Assembly: GCF_965363235.1 (NCBI RefSeq)
Contig: NC_134850.1
Location: 40,916,602-40,980,601, forward strand
Length of the DNA: 64,000 nucleotides
Direction of reading: 5' to 3'
From: Mytilus galloprovincialis
Lineage: Eukaryota; Mollusca; Bivalvia; Mytilida; Mytilidae
The notes under the pieces are model-generated. The model had not been told where the DNA came from and ran no database searches. It worked only from the letters and a program-made list of their open reading frames with translations. The stretch's first letter is position 1, and every line of letters begins with the position of its first letter. The position numbers and the translations under genes are program-made. Below, piece by piece: positions 13,233 to 24,447 of this stretch.

Positions 13233-13239
13233 TCTGATC

Positions 13240-13397
13240 AGTGGCGGATCCAGGGGGGGGGGGGGGGGGGGGCGTCCGGGGGTTGGAACCCCCTTTTTTG
13301 GCCGATCAATGCATTGAATGGGAGCATATAGTTGGAACCCCCCCCCTCTACTCTGGGTTGGGAACCCCCCTTTTTAAAATGGCTGGATCCGCCACTG
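13240..13397. mobile_element. 158-bp GC-rich TIR element with poly-G tract
   Basis: The ends are perfect inverted repeats, AGTGGCGGATCCAG at the left and CTGGATCCGCCACT at the right. Both sides are bounded by CTGATC (13234-13239 and 13398-13403), which looks like a 6-bp target duplication. The interior holds a 20-G run at 13253-13272 and paired C-rich blocks, so single strands could fold. There is no coding capacity. It is a MITE-like unit, and very GC-rich against its AT-rich surroundings. Confidence 0.7.
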
Positions 13398-13535
13398 CTG
13401 ATCTTATGTAACAGTCAATTTAAGCCTTCGTCGGTTGCAACACAATATTCGTGTTATTGCTTCAATATCCCTATACTAAGGTTTTCTTTATTTTATAAAG
13501 CTCTTTAAATTTGAGACTGTCATCAAATTGAGAGG

Positions 13536-13740
13536 GTTAGGGCTATAAAACCAGGTTTAATCTACCATTTTCTACATTTGAAAATGCTTGTATCAAGTCA
13601 TGAATATGACAATTCTTGTCCATTCGTTTTTGATGCGTTTTGTTATTTGATTTTGCCATGTGATTATGGACTTTCCGAATTGATTTTCCTCTAAGTTCAA
13701 TATTTTTGTGATTTTTCTTTTTGTTATTAATTGGTGGTGA
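13536..13740 (+). repeat. Dispersed repeat family C
   Basis: The sequence starts at 'ataaaaccaggtttaatcta' and ends in 'caatatttttgtgatttt'. The same order of words recurs at about 26028-26205, and in reverse near 7690-7770. It directly precedes a retrozyme fragment here. Confidence 0.5.
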
Positions 13741-13744
13741 CATG

Positions 13745-13950
13745 CATAATTGGCTTTCTACCTCAGGCATAGATTACTTTAGCTGGATTTGGCAAAACTT
13801 TTAGGAATTTTGGACCTCAATGCTCTTCAACTTCGTTCTTAATTTGGCCTTTTTAACTTTTTTGGATTCGAGCGTCACTGATGAGTGTTTTGAAGACGAA
13901 ACGTGCGTCTGGCATATATACAAAATTTATTCCTGGTATCTATGATGAGT
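13745..13950 (+). mobile_element. Retrozyme fragment (partial unit)
   Basis: This covers roughly the last 200 bases of the ~363-bp unit that forms the array at 22554-25690, in opposite orientation to that array. It carries the hammerhead at 13873-13914 and ends with the unit text 'cctggtatctatgatgagtt'. It lies beside the decayed reverse transcriptase that begins near 13960. Confidence 0.75.
13873..13914 (+). ncRNA. Type I hammerhead ribozyme, slightly decayed
   Basis: The layout is CGTCA (stem I), CTGATGA core, GTGT-TTTGA-AGAC (stem II with one mismatch), GAAA core, a short palindromic stem III region ACGTGCGT, C at the cleavage position, then TGGCA (stem I). The cores are intact; stem I and stem II each have a weak pair. 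Self-cleavage is inferred from the motif. Confidence 0.7.
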
Positions 13951-13959
13951 TTATTTCTA

Positions 13960-15780
13960 GGATCATAAATTCAATGCTAGTACGAGCCTGAATAATGCCT
14001 CCGAAAAAAGTAAGAGCAAGACGGTCAACGGTTGCTTATATCGGTTCTTCCCCAAGCATAGCATAGATGGCTTTTTTTGCTGCTCTGTTTGGCAGTCCCT
14101 GTATTTGTCTACGAACCTAATCAATCTAGCTTGAGTATGTCAGTTTTTGTATAGTTCATTATCTCTTTAACATACAAGCACATATGAATTGCATAAGTTT
14201 GCCATGTTTCATTGCAACTACTAGTGACATTCCATTACGTGCATGCATGCTTGGTTCTAACATTGCGTAGACAGTTTCTTTGCTGGTTTTGACCTATCTT
14301 CAATGTTTAATTATTTTTTGAAGTCTCTGACTAGTCCTAGATGTTATGTTTCTGACCTTTCCTCTATATTTTTATTTTCAAGCTGAACAAAGATATTTTC
14401 ACATTTTGGTGTTTTCGGCACTATACTAGTATCTGACTATTTGGATTAATTGTGACAAGGTCTTTCTTTGTGGTACCATGTACACTATCTAATTAGGATT
14501 GTATCGCATGCTATAACTAGCTAGTTGTGCTTAGTCGTCAGCGCAAGTTTGTGCCACTACACTTATGTTGCCTATTGTTGTCCCTTAATCATCTAAGATA
14601 CTGTTGTAACTACAATCCCCGTCCCTTTCATAAATATGACCTACCGCATTAGACTATTTATCGTTTTTTTTATAACATGAGCAACACGACGGGTGTCACA
14701 TGTGGAGCAGGATCTACTTACTCTTCCGGAACACCTGATATCACCCTTATTGATGGGGTTCGTGTTGCTTATTCTTTAGTTTTCTATGTTGTGTCATGTG
14801 TACTATTGTTTGTCTGTTTGTCTTTTTTTAATTTTTAGCCATGGCGTTGTCAGTTTATTTTCGATTTATGAGTTCCTCTGGTATCTTTCGTCCCTCTTTC
14901 GTATCTTTTGTAGGGTATCGTTGAAAGCTTTGATCTTTGACTTACTCTATAGTCTCTGTTTAAACTGCTGTGACTTTACTTTAACTTTAACTGTAACGTG
15001 TTTATATATGTTTTCCTTAAAATCTAGGTATCGTGACACAGTTTATGAAAGAGTATTTCATGATCAAATGTGCCAAAAGCTTTTTGATGATAATGTCATG
15101 AGAACAAGTAGTGCAAGCATTTCTTTATAGTAGTCTACACATTGAGTTACAATAAAGGCTGCATTAAGTGAGGATGAATTTTTGGTAAATGCATGTTGAG
15201 AATTCCTTTGTTGTGGTAGAGGCTTGGGTTCTATTCTGTCTTAAAGTATACTTTCAATCAATGTGAAGGAGTTTGTCACCGTTATGCCTATGTAGTTTTC
15301 GGGATGTCTCTGATCTTTCTCACTCTTGAGAATATTAGTTAACACACCTTCTTTCGGTGTTGAAGGGACATCCTTTCTGTAAAAATAAGGCTAATAATGT
15401 TAATGATGTATTGTAGTAGTTCACTTTGCATACTTTTTAGGTGTTCAACTGATATTCCATCGGCTCCTGGACTCTTTCCAGTTTCCAGCTTTTGAATGGA
15501 TGATGTTACTTCCTCTTCATATGTTTGTTTTATTTCTACGTTCCTACTGATTACTATTTGCTTAATCATTTCATTCTGCATAGAGGCAAGTATGAGCTTC
15601 TTGTTGTTGTTATTAGTTTTATCGTCAGTTTGGAGATTTTTGTACAGACCTTGAAGTAGTTTTTCCATCCTGCCAGTATATCTTCAGGTTCTGACTGGTC
15701 TTTTGTATAATTCTCATAATGTGTGTGGTCAATTTTTTCTTGATACCTCTTTGATTGTTTATGTTGTCGTTTTAACAAGC
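13960..15780 (-). pseudogene. Decayed non-LTR retrotransposon, reverse transcriptase region
   Basis: On the minus strand, several shifted frames carry RT signatures in the right order. A linker region (15780-15570) is followed by GKSPGADGISVEHLK (near 15460), then NYIGITVT and FTKNSSSLNAAFIVTQC (about 15280-15150), then DHEILFHKLCHDT (about 15060-15025). A C-terminal block, LPNRAAKKAIYAMLGEEP, lies near 14110-14030. Stops and frameshifts separate these blocks, and a family E repeat is inserted at about 14650-14960. No endonuclease domain is evident in the window. The clade (CR1/L2-like or other) cannot be settled by eye. It is not functional. Confidence 0.75.
14650..14960 (+). repeat. Dispersed repeat family E inserted in the RT pseudogene
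   Basis: The left part holds an inverted pair, AGCAACACGA and TCGTGTTGCT. It continues with 'tagttttctatgttgtgtca', 'ccatggcgttgtcagtttat' and 'ctctggtatctttcg', words also found near 20690-20880 (-), 27510-27720 (-) and 55128-55275 (+). It separates two parts of one RT, so it is younger than that element. Confidence 0.6.
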
Positions 15781-15789
15781 TATCTTAAT

Positions 15790-16849
15790 TTTATCAATAA
15801 AGGAGTTTTTCCGAGATTCATAACCCCTAAGTTGCACACGTCTTAATACTAGTAGTCTTTTTGTTGCTTTACCATTTTACTGCTTTTCCCCTCATTGTTA
15901 TGCGTATCTGATTTTCATTCGAAAAATACTATTTTGGAATGTTTTGAAGCCTGACTGATTTCGTCGTTCGAAATTCAGTTTTTAACTGTTTTTGAAATTC
16001 CTGTAATTCGGTATGGCTTCATTTCCCACCGTTTGTAATATGTTTGTTGACTTATCCATTTCTTCAGCCGATGACCTAAGATTGTTTATGTTAATTTAGT
16101 TAAAGACTTTCCTGTACCTGCACGGTAGGTTAAGTGTCCGGCTAGGATCGTGTTTTTTTCGAATGATTCTGCCCTTTTTTCGAGTGTAGTTCGGGCTTTT
16201 TCGAATGAAGAAAGAAGTGATAAAGTCAATTAACTGTTAATTCGTAACTATAATAGTTTTTTACATGACTACCCAACTTATTTTGATTACTAAACATGTT
16301 TTGATTAAAAATCATAATTTCCTTGTTTCTAACAAAAGAAAAGTGTTTATTATTGTGCGGTCTTTTTGGAGAGAAACTGTGAAATCGTCCGGTTTTTTTT
16401 TTAAAGAAAAATGTGATAAAAAAGTATTTTTAACTTGAAAAAAATAACTTTTTCTTGTTTATAACCATAATCAAGTGAAGGGCAATATCATATCTTCCCA
16501 ACAAATCACAAAACCATATTGTTAGGGTGACCAAAATGAACCTTTTTTTAGTTAATTCTGTTCTGTAAACGTTCTACCACAACTTTCCCGTATTTAATTA
16601 GAAATTATTGGATCCTTTATAAAAAGGTATATCTTATAAATTTTAGATTTTATTTTTTGAGTTATTGGATTTAATTAAACAAAATGGAGCCTATGTCCCT
16701 CACTTTGGTATATGTGCTGCAGTGCATAGGAACCAAAGACACTCTTCAACTTTAAAGACAAGAATAGAATTCATGGCAAAATTCTCTGTTTTGGTTATGG
16801 TGAATTGCTTGTAATTCTTACTTTACTGAACATTTTTGCTGTTTACAGT
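15790..16849. other. Intergenic with a short repeat (family G)
   Basis: At 16115-16205 there is a repeat containing 'gtgtccggctaggatcgtg' and TTTTTCGA words. Its reverse complement occurs at 18147-18212. The rest is AT-rich with no recognisable gene. Confidence 0.45.
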
Positions 16850-16992
16850 TATCTCTATCTATAATGAACTTGGTCCAGTAGATTCAGAGGCAATGTTTGT
16901 TTTTTTTTAAAGTCAATGGACGACGAAGACGGACAGCGACGAACGCCAAGTGATTGGAAAATCTCACTTGACCTTTCTGGGACAGTTGAGCT
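16850..16992 (-). repeat. Deleted Helentron-like family 1 copy, reverse orientation
   Basis: The reverse complement reads as the family 1 left end ('ggtcaagtgag', then 'cacttggcg' and GTCC/GTCG words) joined to a core piece containing 'ttcattatagatagagata'. Most of the core is missing. Confidence 0.5.
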
Positions 16993-16999
16993 TAAAGGG

Positions 17000-18146
17000 G
17001 TGATTTTTTACAGTTTTCAGACAATATTTTTAACCTGCTTTATTAAGGTTTCACGAAACATTGGTGACTGGTTTACATAGATTAAGGTTAGTTTTTCATA
17101 AATTTTTGATGACATTGAGAAATTATTTATAGGTTTAAAAACAAGTGAGAACGGATATCGCTTGGTATCAACTCTAGTTTTTCAATTTCAATAAAATACG
17201 GCGAGTTTATTCTATTTGAATTTAATATCAAATAATTAAATATCAAACGGTATCCAATTCTTACAAATAGTTAAACCTATTCGTAGTAAAATGGGCAATA
17301 CTCTCATTGTGTTAAATCAAAAATTAGGCAAATCCTTCAAACGAAATATACATCGTCTTAACCTTTGAAGGTCATCAATGACCTAACAAATAGCCAATGA
17401 TATGCCGTAATATAATCTCATGATTCTGGATAAGAATCAAATTAGCTCAGATTTTCGTATCATTTTTTCGCTTCACACTCTGTGCAGCTTAACACACTAT
17501 ATGTACGAACGTCTCATCCAAAATGTATATGCTTACATTAGATTGTTGGCATAATAAAAATATAATGAATATGTAATTTATAGAAAGTGACAAACAACAA
17601 TATAAACAATGGTGTTTACATGTATAAAGTTTAATCGTAGTGAACCATTATCAAACTGATGAATGCATTTGTTTCGTGCCTTAAAAGGTACTTAATTTGA
17701 ACTCTTTTTTACTGTTTTTAAACGTAAATACACTGACATTTAACATTTTAAGCTTTGGAAATTTGCATTATCACCGGATACATAAACATGAATTTACTCA
17801 ATTTAGTCTCAAAATGTCGTTTTCAATGCATTACAGGAATTTTTGTTAAGTATCTGTATATCTATGGATATAAGGATTCCATGTATGCATTTTTATCGAC
17901 ATTTGCATCGGTATGTGTATAAAATTGTCTTTATTCTGTTCTTTCGAATATAAGCATTGTAAGGCAAAATTCATCTTTTTTAACCAAATTTTAATCAGAT
18001 TGATAATGTATTTTATATCTTTAATATTAACACATCTTGTATATCCTTGTATGTTAAACACAAGTTTCCATATCACGTCTTGTCAGAAATGAAGTCTATT
18101 TGTTTACTTTTTTTGTTCATAATCACTCAAAAAAAGGTGGTCACTC
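17000..18146. other. Intergenic, nothing recognised
   Basis: AT-rich sequence without a convincing coding frame or internal repeat. Confidence 0.35.
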
Positions 18147-18212
18147 TCGAAAAAGCCCGATCAAATCACTCGAAAAACCACGATCCTAGCCGGACACTAT
18201 ACCTACCAAGAC
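18147..18212 (-). repeat. Family G repeat, inverted relative to 16115-16205
   Basis: The + strand reads 'cacgatcctagccggacac' flanked by CTCGAAAAA words, the reverse complement of the block near 16130. The open frame across 18047-18457 is made of repeat sequence and shows no domain. Confidence 0.55.
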
Positions 18213-18884
18213 CTGTATCACCTACCCCTTTAAAATCCCAGTTTTCCATCGGACGTGACTGCGTATTTATACAACCCCGCAAATCCAAGCTGACGGCATT
18301 GTTTAGCATGGATGACCAAGCGGGAGAGATGAAATCTATAAGATGGCCATATTTCTTTACCCTAATTAACCTTTTGGTGGCGACAAGCTCAGAAAGACAA
18401 TATATTTGTAGGATCTACGTTACACAATATCGGCATGACGGGGACATTTGGGTATAGCTATATACAATTTTCAACCAAATATTTGTAGTTACTGTTATAA
18501 GACATGATATCTGAACTTAGTTAGAAGCTAACCATTTACAGTCTTAGTAGATTGTAGTTTGCGTAAATATACATAGCAAATCTTCCGTTTGAGCCCCTCT
18601 TGAACAACCAGAGACATACATGAAGGGGTAAAAAAAATACGCTTTCTTGTATAAGTAACAAGTATACAACGCTTTCATATTTGGTTTCACAGTCTAGACT
18701 CGCTGTTGCGATCGTTAACCAGGTACTAATCTCATTAATTAGTAGAAATAAATTTGGTTATTCAACATGATGTCTCAGTATTTAAATATACAAAAAGAAT
18801 CAATAATGTCCACATTCTACTGGTATTGTATCGTTTTTAGTTCATCGGTGCTTTTTCTGTGCTGGTTTTTATTGTAACTTCTGT

Positions 18885-19010
18885 TGTGTAATTTGTTAAT
18901 CTACTGATACTGGGAGGGTTGATATCTCACAAAATGAGTTTAACCTCCCCCTTTCCGAGACATACACATTTTGAAATGTCCGTCCAAAATCAGGAACCTC
19001 GTCAGCCATA
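18885..19010 (+). repeat. Dispersed repeat family F, partial
   Basis: It contains 'gggagggttgatatctcac', 'agtttaacctccccc' and 'aaaatcaggaacc', matching the order of words in copies at 33095-33400 and about 47370-47680. Confidence 0.45.
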
Positions 19011-19436
19011 TTTTAATGCATTTCTTTTCTAGATCATTTTGTCTTCAAGTGTTACTGTTAAATTTATTCACAACTTTCTAGACCATTTACAAGCATACCA
19101 AATATATAATATCATGAATACAAGAAGGGAAGACAAATATATATTACAATAGGTTTGATGTTAAGGATGTCCACTTTCGATACAGAATAGCTCATAAACG
19201 AAAAAAAGGGAGAACAAAATCATTTTTCGTAGAGTAACAGGCAGTCTACCTTATAACAGAAAACGTAAGGAATGGCGACAAAGGGAGACGCATGAGAATA
19301 ATAACATATTGAAAAACAAATATCCTGTACGTAAAATAAAACTAAGTGTGAAGCTTATTTCGATGAAATGAAAAGTCTTTTGTAGTATTTCTTAATGTCT
19401 GTTTTAAATTGCAATGAAAGGAAACAATACTAAAAA

Positions 19437-19442
19437 TTTATT
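19437..19442 (-). terminator. Poly(A) signal of the coiled-coil gene
   Basis: AATAAA on the minus strand lies only a few bases after the TAA stop at 19450-19448. It implies a very short 3' UTR unless a more distal signal is used. Confidence 0.4.
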
Positions 19443-19447
19443 ATATG

Positions 19448-20113
19448 TTATTCTGTTGTGTGTCTCGAATGTCGCGATTGTAAACTACTCTCTCGCATGT
19501 CCACAGTTATGTGTTTACCGTGTCTGTCTACACGTATTTTGGGGTTCATTTTCTGTTTGAAAGCTTCATAAAACTCTGTAGTTTCCAAATTTCTGTCCGC
19601 AATGAAATTAGATTTAGTTTGACTTTGTTCAGTTAAAACTTTACGCAATATTTTCTGTACTCGGGTTGGATCAACTTGTCTGATTTTTCTTTCTATTTCT
19701 TTTTCAAAGTTCCTTCGATCGTACCCGCCATGATAGATTCTAATTTCTTGGGCGAAATGTCTTGCAGCTTTAGGAGACTGTACCCAAGGTCGTTTATATC
19801 CTCTTTTCTTAAGTGTGTCAAATTCTTTTGCTCGGTATTGATCGTTCAAAACACTTTCATAACCTTTTAATCGTTTGTGAGAGCGGTCTGATCGTGTTAA
19901 CATGCGATCAAGAATATTGCTTTTAAATCTTTCCTCCTTTTCAATTATTTTCTGCATTGTGTTAAGACGTGCTTCTTCTAGCATGTTAACCCTGTTCGCA
20001 CGTGCTCGTGTCTTTGAGGTTATCTCATCAAGTCTTGAAAAAGTTACTTTCATATCATAAAATGGCTTTTTTATTTGGCTTCTTTTCATTTTGAATTTGT
20101 TATCACCAACGTT
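19448..20113 (-). CDS. Basic, probably coiled-coil protein of unknown function, terminal exon
   Basis: The exon begins after a TTTTTCAG acceptor (AG at 20115-20114) and ends at the stop at 19450-19448. The first Met in frame is at 20089 (MKRSQIKKPFYDMK), giving 213 residues. An upstream coding exon cannot be excluded, because the frame stays open back to the acceptor. The composition is rich in Lys, Arg and Glu, with long helical stretches (about residues 15-75 and 130-175) that look coiled-coil. There is no signal peptide or membrane segment in this exon. A conserved-looking core is AQEIRIYHGGYDRRNF. I do not recognise the family. Long frame, biased composition, clean acceptor and nearby poly(A) signal support a real gene. 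Confidence 0.6.
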   Translation of the reverse strand, partial: NVGDNKFKMKRSQIKKPFYDMKVTFSRLDEITSKTRARANRVNMLEEARLNTMQKIIEKEERFKSNILDRMLTRSDRSHKRLKGYESVLNDQYRAKEFDTLKKRGYKRPWVQSPKAARHFAQEIRIYHGGYDRRNFEKEIERKIRQVDPTRVQKILRKVLTEQSQTKSNFIADRNLETTEFYEAFKQKMNPKIRVDRHGKHITVDMRESSLQSRHSRHTTE

Positions 20114-20213
20114 CTGAAAAACGTAAACAATAAAATAAGACAGGAGTATAAACATACATTAAAATTATAGCAAAACGATAAAATCAATATCATTAATACT
20201 GATAATAGCCAAA

Positions 20214-20684
20214 TTAGACACCTATCTTATTTTCGATTTTGATCCTTGTCGTGTTTGAACACTGGACATAACGACGTATGTCAGATTCGAAAAAAAAGCT
20301 AACCTTTCTGGTGCATCTGGCATCACTTTTTGTTTTGACGAGAGCACGAATTGATAAACACCAGGCCTTTATACACTCTGTACAAGTTATTTTTTTCTTG
20401 GAATAGAACGGATATTGTGAAATTTGTTTGTACATAATATATTTCGTTTTATATATTTTTCACGTGTTAAAATACTTTTGATTTGTCATTTTCGTGTATT
20501 AAATAAAGGTAAAGGTAACGTTTCGATTCGACATAATGAATTTTGGTATGTTTTATAAGATACTAATATAAGCAAAAGCATGAATATTACTGAGCGATTA
20601 TAGTAAAAAGTAAAAAACAAATTAGATTTTGTTCAAATGATTCCACTAGTTTTAATTTGATTACATTTGCATTTAATGACTCAT
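20214..20684. other. Upstream of the coiled-coil gene, no clear exon
   Basis: A minus-strand open frame at 20435-20214 could hold an upstream exon, but I see no domain and no splice site that decides it. The rest is AT-rich. Confidence 0.3.
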
Positions 20685-20880
20685 TGATAGCAAAAGAGGC
20701 AACGATACCAAAGGGATATTCAAACTTATAAATCGAAAACAATCTGACAATGCTATAGCAAAAAAAAAAAAAAAAAAAAAAAAGGAAAACGCCGAAAAAA
20801 CTAACATTAGTACACAAAACACAACATAGAAAATTAAAGATTGATCAACACGAAAGTTGTGATCGATGACCTTATCGTTA
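20685..20880 (-). repeat. Dispersed repeat family E, reverse, with poly-A tract
   Basis: The reverse complement matches family E ('ctttggtatcgttgcctctt' and 'tctatgttgtgttttgtgta' type text). A ~24-base A run at 20760-20783 interrupts it. Confidence 0.55.
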
Positions 20881-20889
20881 TCATAACAA

Positions 20890-21829
20890 CAAAAATGACA
20901 CAAGAAACACATACTCTGATGCTCATGCTGATATAAAAATCAAAAATATTAATGATTGTGTCTATCTTTAAGTTTCAGATACTCAAATACTTGATATGGT
21001 AGTATCTATGTTTCTATTTTCTGAAATAATAGGTCACGGTTTTTTCCTCAATGATAACTTTTAACAATGCTTGTAACTGTATTAGTTCAGTTATAATGTA
21101 AATAGTTATTTGACTAGTGTTGTTTTTTTTTTTACATATAAATGAGAGAAAGAAGACACAGTAATGTAAATATAGATTAAAACGTACTCACTCGAAGCCT
21201 CAAAACTTCAGCTTTACCTAGTCACTTTCAGATATTGAACACTCTTACTTCACAATATCACCAATTCAATATTGATAAATAGTCAAGGTATGTAAAAAAG
21301 TTATAATCTCAAGTCATTCCCGTCAAGATTCATTTATTGACACCCTGAAAATGACATGTTGACATATATCTTTTAAATGAAAGTTATCAACTTCTACAAT
21401 CCTTTTAGCATATTAATACACCCGGTTGATAAATATATACACTAAATCGTAAATTTCAAAAAGAATTTTAAATATCTACATAGTCTATTCAAAAGAAATT
21501 AAAATACGATATTGATAGCCAGCTACGGTGAAATCTATAACTTTTGGCTACAAATATTGAAACAGTTTAAATATTTACAATTGATAAGTATTTTCCTTTT
21601 TAAACAATTGATATTAGAAAGTTTAAGTTCAATACATTTATTTTATCTGATATGTTCTATGTACGTAAAAGGTTAAAATATGTTTTTACGTAACATTAAT
21701 TTTAAATAGAAATGCGCCATTTTAGGTAATTGAGAAATATAAATAATATGGTTCAATGATTTCAAATTTCGTTCTGTCAATCGTCTATGTTATATTGTCA
21801 AATAGAATGTACTTGTACTTTGTCGTTTG
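20890..21829. other. Intergenic, nothing recognised
   Basis: AT-rich sequence with no coding frame of note on either strand. Confidence 0.35.
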
Positions 21830-22212
21830 TAGATGCTTCTGTTGAATGGATAAATCTGTATCGATGCCACTGCTGGTAGAGATTTATTTCCCCGGCTGAA
21901 GGTATCACCAGCCCAGTAGTCAGCACTTCTGTGTTGACTTGAGTTATCATTGATATGTTCATAATTATAAATTAACTGTTAACAAAACTTTGAATTTTGG
22001 AAAAACTAAGGCTTTTCTGCCTAAGGAATAGATTACCACATATGTATTTGGTAAAACTTTTAGGAATTTTTGGTCCTCAATGCTCTTCAACTTCGTACTT
22101 TATTTGGCATTTTATAACACTTTGATTCGAGTATCACTGATGAGTCTTTTGTAGACGAAACGCGCGTCTGGCGTAAATATTGAATTTTATTCCTGGTATC
22201 TATGATGAGTTT
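21830..22212 (+). mobile_element. Single retrozyme unit, plus orientation
   Basis: A full-length diverged unit reads on + from 'atgccactgctgg' through 'cctcaatgctcttcaacttc' to 'cctggtatctatgatgagtt'. It is opposite in orientation to the array starting about 340 bases downstream. It carries a hammerhead at 22132-22173. Confidence 0.8.
22132..22173 (+). ncRNA. Type I hammerhead ribozyme with weakened stem I
   Basis: The cores CTGATGA and GAAA, stem II (GTCT-TTTGT-AGAC) and the ACGCGCGTC stem III/cleavage segment are intact. Stem I is TATCA against TGGCG, with one mismatch, so activity is probably reduced. Confidence 0.75.
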
Positions 22213-22598
22213 TTTGCAGAAACAAAAATAAGCTTTAGCAAAAAAACATTATTCAAAATTTTGGTATTATTCAAAATTTTGATAATTATTGTTAAAGAAA
22301 TAAAGAATATATCTCCCTCATGCAATGATCTCATTCATTGTTCGACTTTGTTTTAATAAGCTTTGTATTTTCAAATGTGTTGACCTCGACTATCACCACT
22401 GAAGAAACATTTATTGTCGAAATGCACAGCTTGTGCATATAATGTGTATTATTACTCTTATTGTATAGGGTTACAACATAATAAAGTCATAGCATAGATG
22501 TAATACATATATGGTCATAGCAAACACAGACATGCAATATGAATACAATTTAATATAAATAAACTCATCATAGATACCAGGACTAAATTTTGAACATA

Positions 22599-22640
22599 CG
22601 TCAGACGCGCGTTTCGTCTATAAAAGACTAAACAGTGACG
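22599..22640 (-). ncRNA. Hammerhead motif, array unit 1, core destroyed
   Basis: The minus strand reads CTGTTTA where CTGATGA is required, and the last base of stem II is altered. The remaining layout is recognisable. It should be inactive. Confidence 0.7.
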
Positions 22641-22953
22641 CTTGAATCCAAAAAAGTTAAAAAGGCCAAATAAAGTACTAAGTTGAAGAGCATTGAGGAC
22701 CAAAATTCCTAAAAGCTTTGCCAAATCCGGATAGGTAATCTATTCCTGAGGTAGAAAAGCCTTAGTATTTCAAAAATTTTATAAACAGTTAATTTATAAA
22801 TATAACCATATCAATGATAATTCATGTCAGCACAAAAGTGCCGACTACTGGACTGGTGATACTCTCCGGGAAATAAATCTACACCAGCAGTGGCATCGAC
22901 CCAGTGGTTGTAAATAAACTCAACATAGATACCAGGACTAAAGTTTGTACATA

Positions 22954-22995
22954 CGCCAGACGCGCGTTTCGTCTACAAAAGACTCATCAGTGAGG
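22954..22995 (-). ncRNA. Hammerhead ribozyme, array unit 2
   Basis: CTGATGA, stem II GTCT/AGAC, GAAA and the ACGCGCGTC segment are intact. Stem I is CCTCA against TGGCG, with one C/C mismatch. Confidence 0.8.
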
Positions 22996-23316
22996 TTCGA
23001 ATCCAAAAAAGTTAAAAAGGCCAAATAAAGTACTAAGTTGAAGAGCATTGAGGACCAAAATTCCTACAAGTTTTGCCAAATCCAGCTAAGGTAATCTATT
23101 CCTGAGGTAGAAAAGCCTTAGTATTTCAAAACTTTTAAATTTTGTAAACAGTTAATTTATAAATATAACCATATCAATGATAATTCATGTCAGCACAAAA
23201 GTGCCGACTACGGGGCTGGTGATACCCTCGGGGAAATAAATCTCCACCAGCAGTGGCATCGACCGACTAGTTGTAAATAAACTCATCATAGATACCAGGA
23301 CTAAATTTTGTACATA

Positions 23317-23358
23317 CGCCAGACGCGCGTTTCGTCTACAAAAGACTCATCAGTGACG
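23317..23358 (-). ncRNA. Hammerhead ribozyme, array unit 3
   Basis: All elements are intact on the minus strand: stem I CGTCA/TGGCG (five pairs, one U-G), core CTGATGA, stem II GTCT/AGAC with loop TTTGT, core GAAA, stem III palindrome ACGCGCGT, cleavage after the C of GTC. The very short stem III suggests it works as a dimer of two motifs. Confidence 0.9.
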
Positions 23359-23679
23359 CTCGAATCCAAAAAAGTTAAAAAGGTCAAATAAAGTACTATG
23401 TTGAAGAGCGTTGAGGACCAAAATTCCTAAAAGTTTTGCCGAATCCAGCTAAGGTAATCTATTCCTGAGGTAGAAAAGCCTTAGTGTTTCAAAAATTTTA
23501 AATTTTGTAAACAGTTAATTTATGAATATAACCATATCAATGATAATTCATGTCAGCACAAAAGTGCTGACTACTGGGCTGGTGATACCCTCGGGGAAAT
23601 AAATCTCCACCAGCAGTGGCATCGACCGACTAGTTGTAAATAAACTCATCATAGATACCAGGACTAAATTTTGTACATA

Positions 23680-23721
23680 CGCCAGACGCGCGTTTCGTCT
23701 ACAAAAGACTCATCAGTGACG
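23680..23721 (-). ncRNA. Hammerhead ribozyme, array unit 4
   Basis: Identical in all paired and core positions to unit 3. Confidence 0.9.
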
Positions 23722-24042
23722 CTCGAATCCAAAAAAGTTAAAAAGGTCAAATAAGGTACTATGTTGAAGAGCGTTGAGGACCAAAATTCCTAAAAGTTTT
23801 GCCGAATCCAGCAAAGGTAATCTATTCCTGAGGTAGAAAAGCCTTAGTATTTTAAAAATTTTAAATTTTGTAAACAGTTAATTTATAAATATAACCATAT
23901 CAATGATAATTCATGTCAGCACAAAAGTGTCGACTACTGGGCTGGTGATACCCTCGGGGAAATAAATCTCCACCAGCAGTGGCATCGACCGACTAGTTGT
24001 AAATAAACTCATCATAGATACCAGGACTAAATTTTGTACATA

Positions 24043-24084
24043 CGCCAGACGCGCGTTTCGTCTACAAAAGACTCATCAGTGACG
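24043..24084 (-). ncRNA. Hammerhead ribozyme, array unit 5
   Basis: Identical in all paired and core positions to unit 3. Confidence 0.9.
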
Positions 24085-24405
24085 CTCGAATCCAAAAAAT
24101 TTAAAAAGGTCAAATAAAGTACTATGTTGAAGAGCGTTGAGGACCAAAATTCCTAAAAGTTTTGCCGAATCCAGCGAAGGTAATCTATTCCTGAGGTAGA
24201 AAAGCCTTAGTATTTCAAAAATTTTAAATTTTGTAAACAGTTAATTGATAAATATAACCATATCAATGATAATTCATGTCAGCACAAAAGTGCTGACTAC
24301 TGGGCTGGTGATACCCTCGGCGAAATAAATCTCCACCAGCAGTGGCATCGACCGACTAGTTGTAAATAAACTCATCATAGATACCAGGACTAAATTCTGT
24401 ACATA

Positions 24406-24447
24406 CGCCAGACGCGCGTTTCGTTTACAAAAGACTCATCAGTGATG
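24406..24447 (-). ncRNA. Hammerhead motif, array unit 6, weakened stems
   Basis: The catalytic cores are intact, but stem II has GTCT against AAAC (one lost pair) and stem I has CATCA against TGGCG (an A/C mismatch). Confidence 0.75.

Noticed and set aside
14786..15130. 114-codon plus-strand frame
   Set aside because: It is made of the family E repeat and the antisense of the RT pseudogene.
16115..18212. Family G inverted pair as ends of one 2.1-kb transposon
   Set aside because: Only about 60-70 bases match. The matching parts are not bounded by a target duplication that I can see, and no transposase lies between. Two independent repeat copies are simpler.
18047..18457. 136-codon open frame on +
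   Set aside because: The middle is repeat family G and the ends are AT-rich. No domain, splice support or codon bias.
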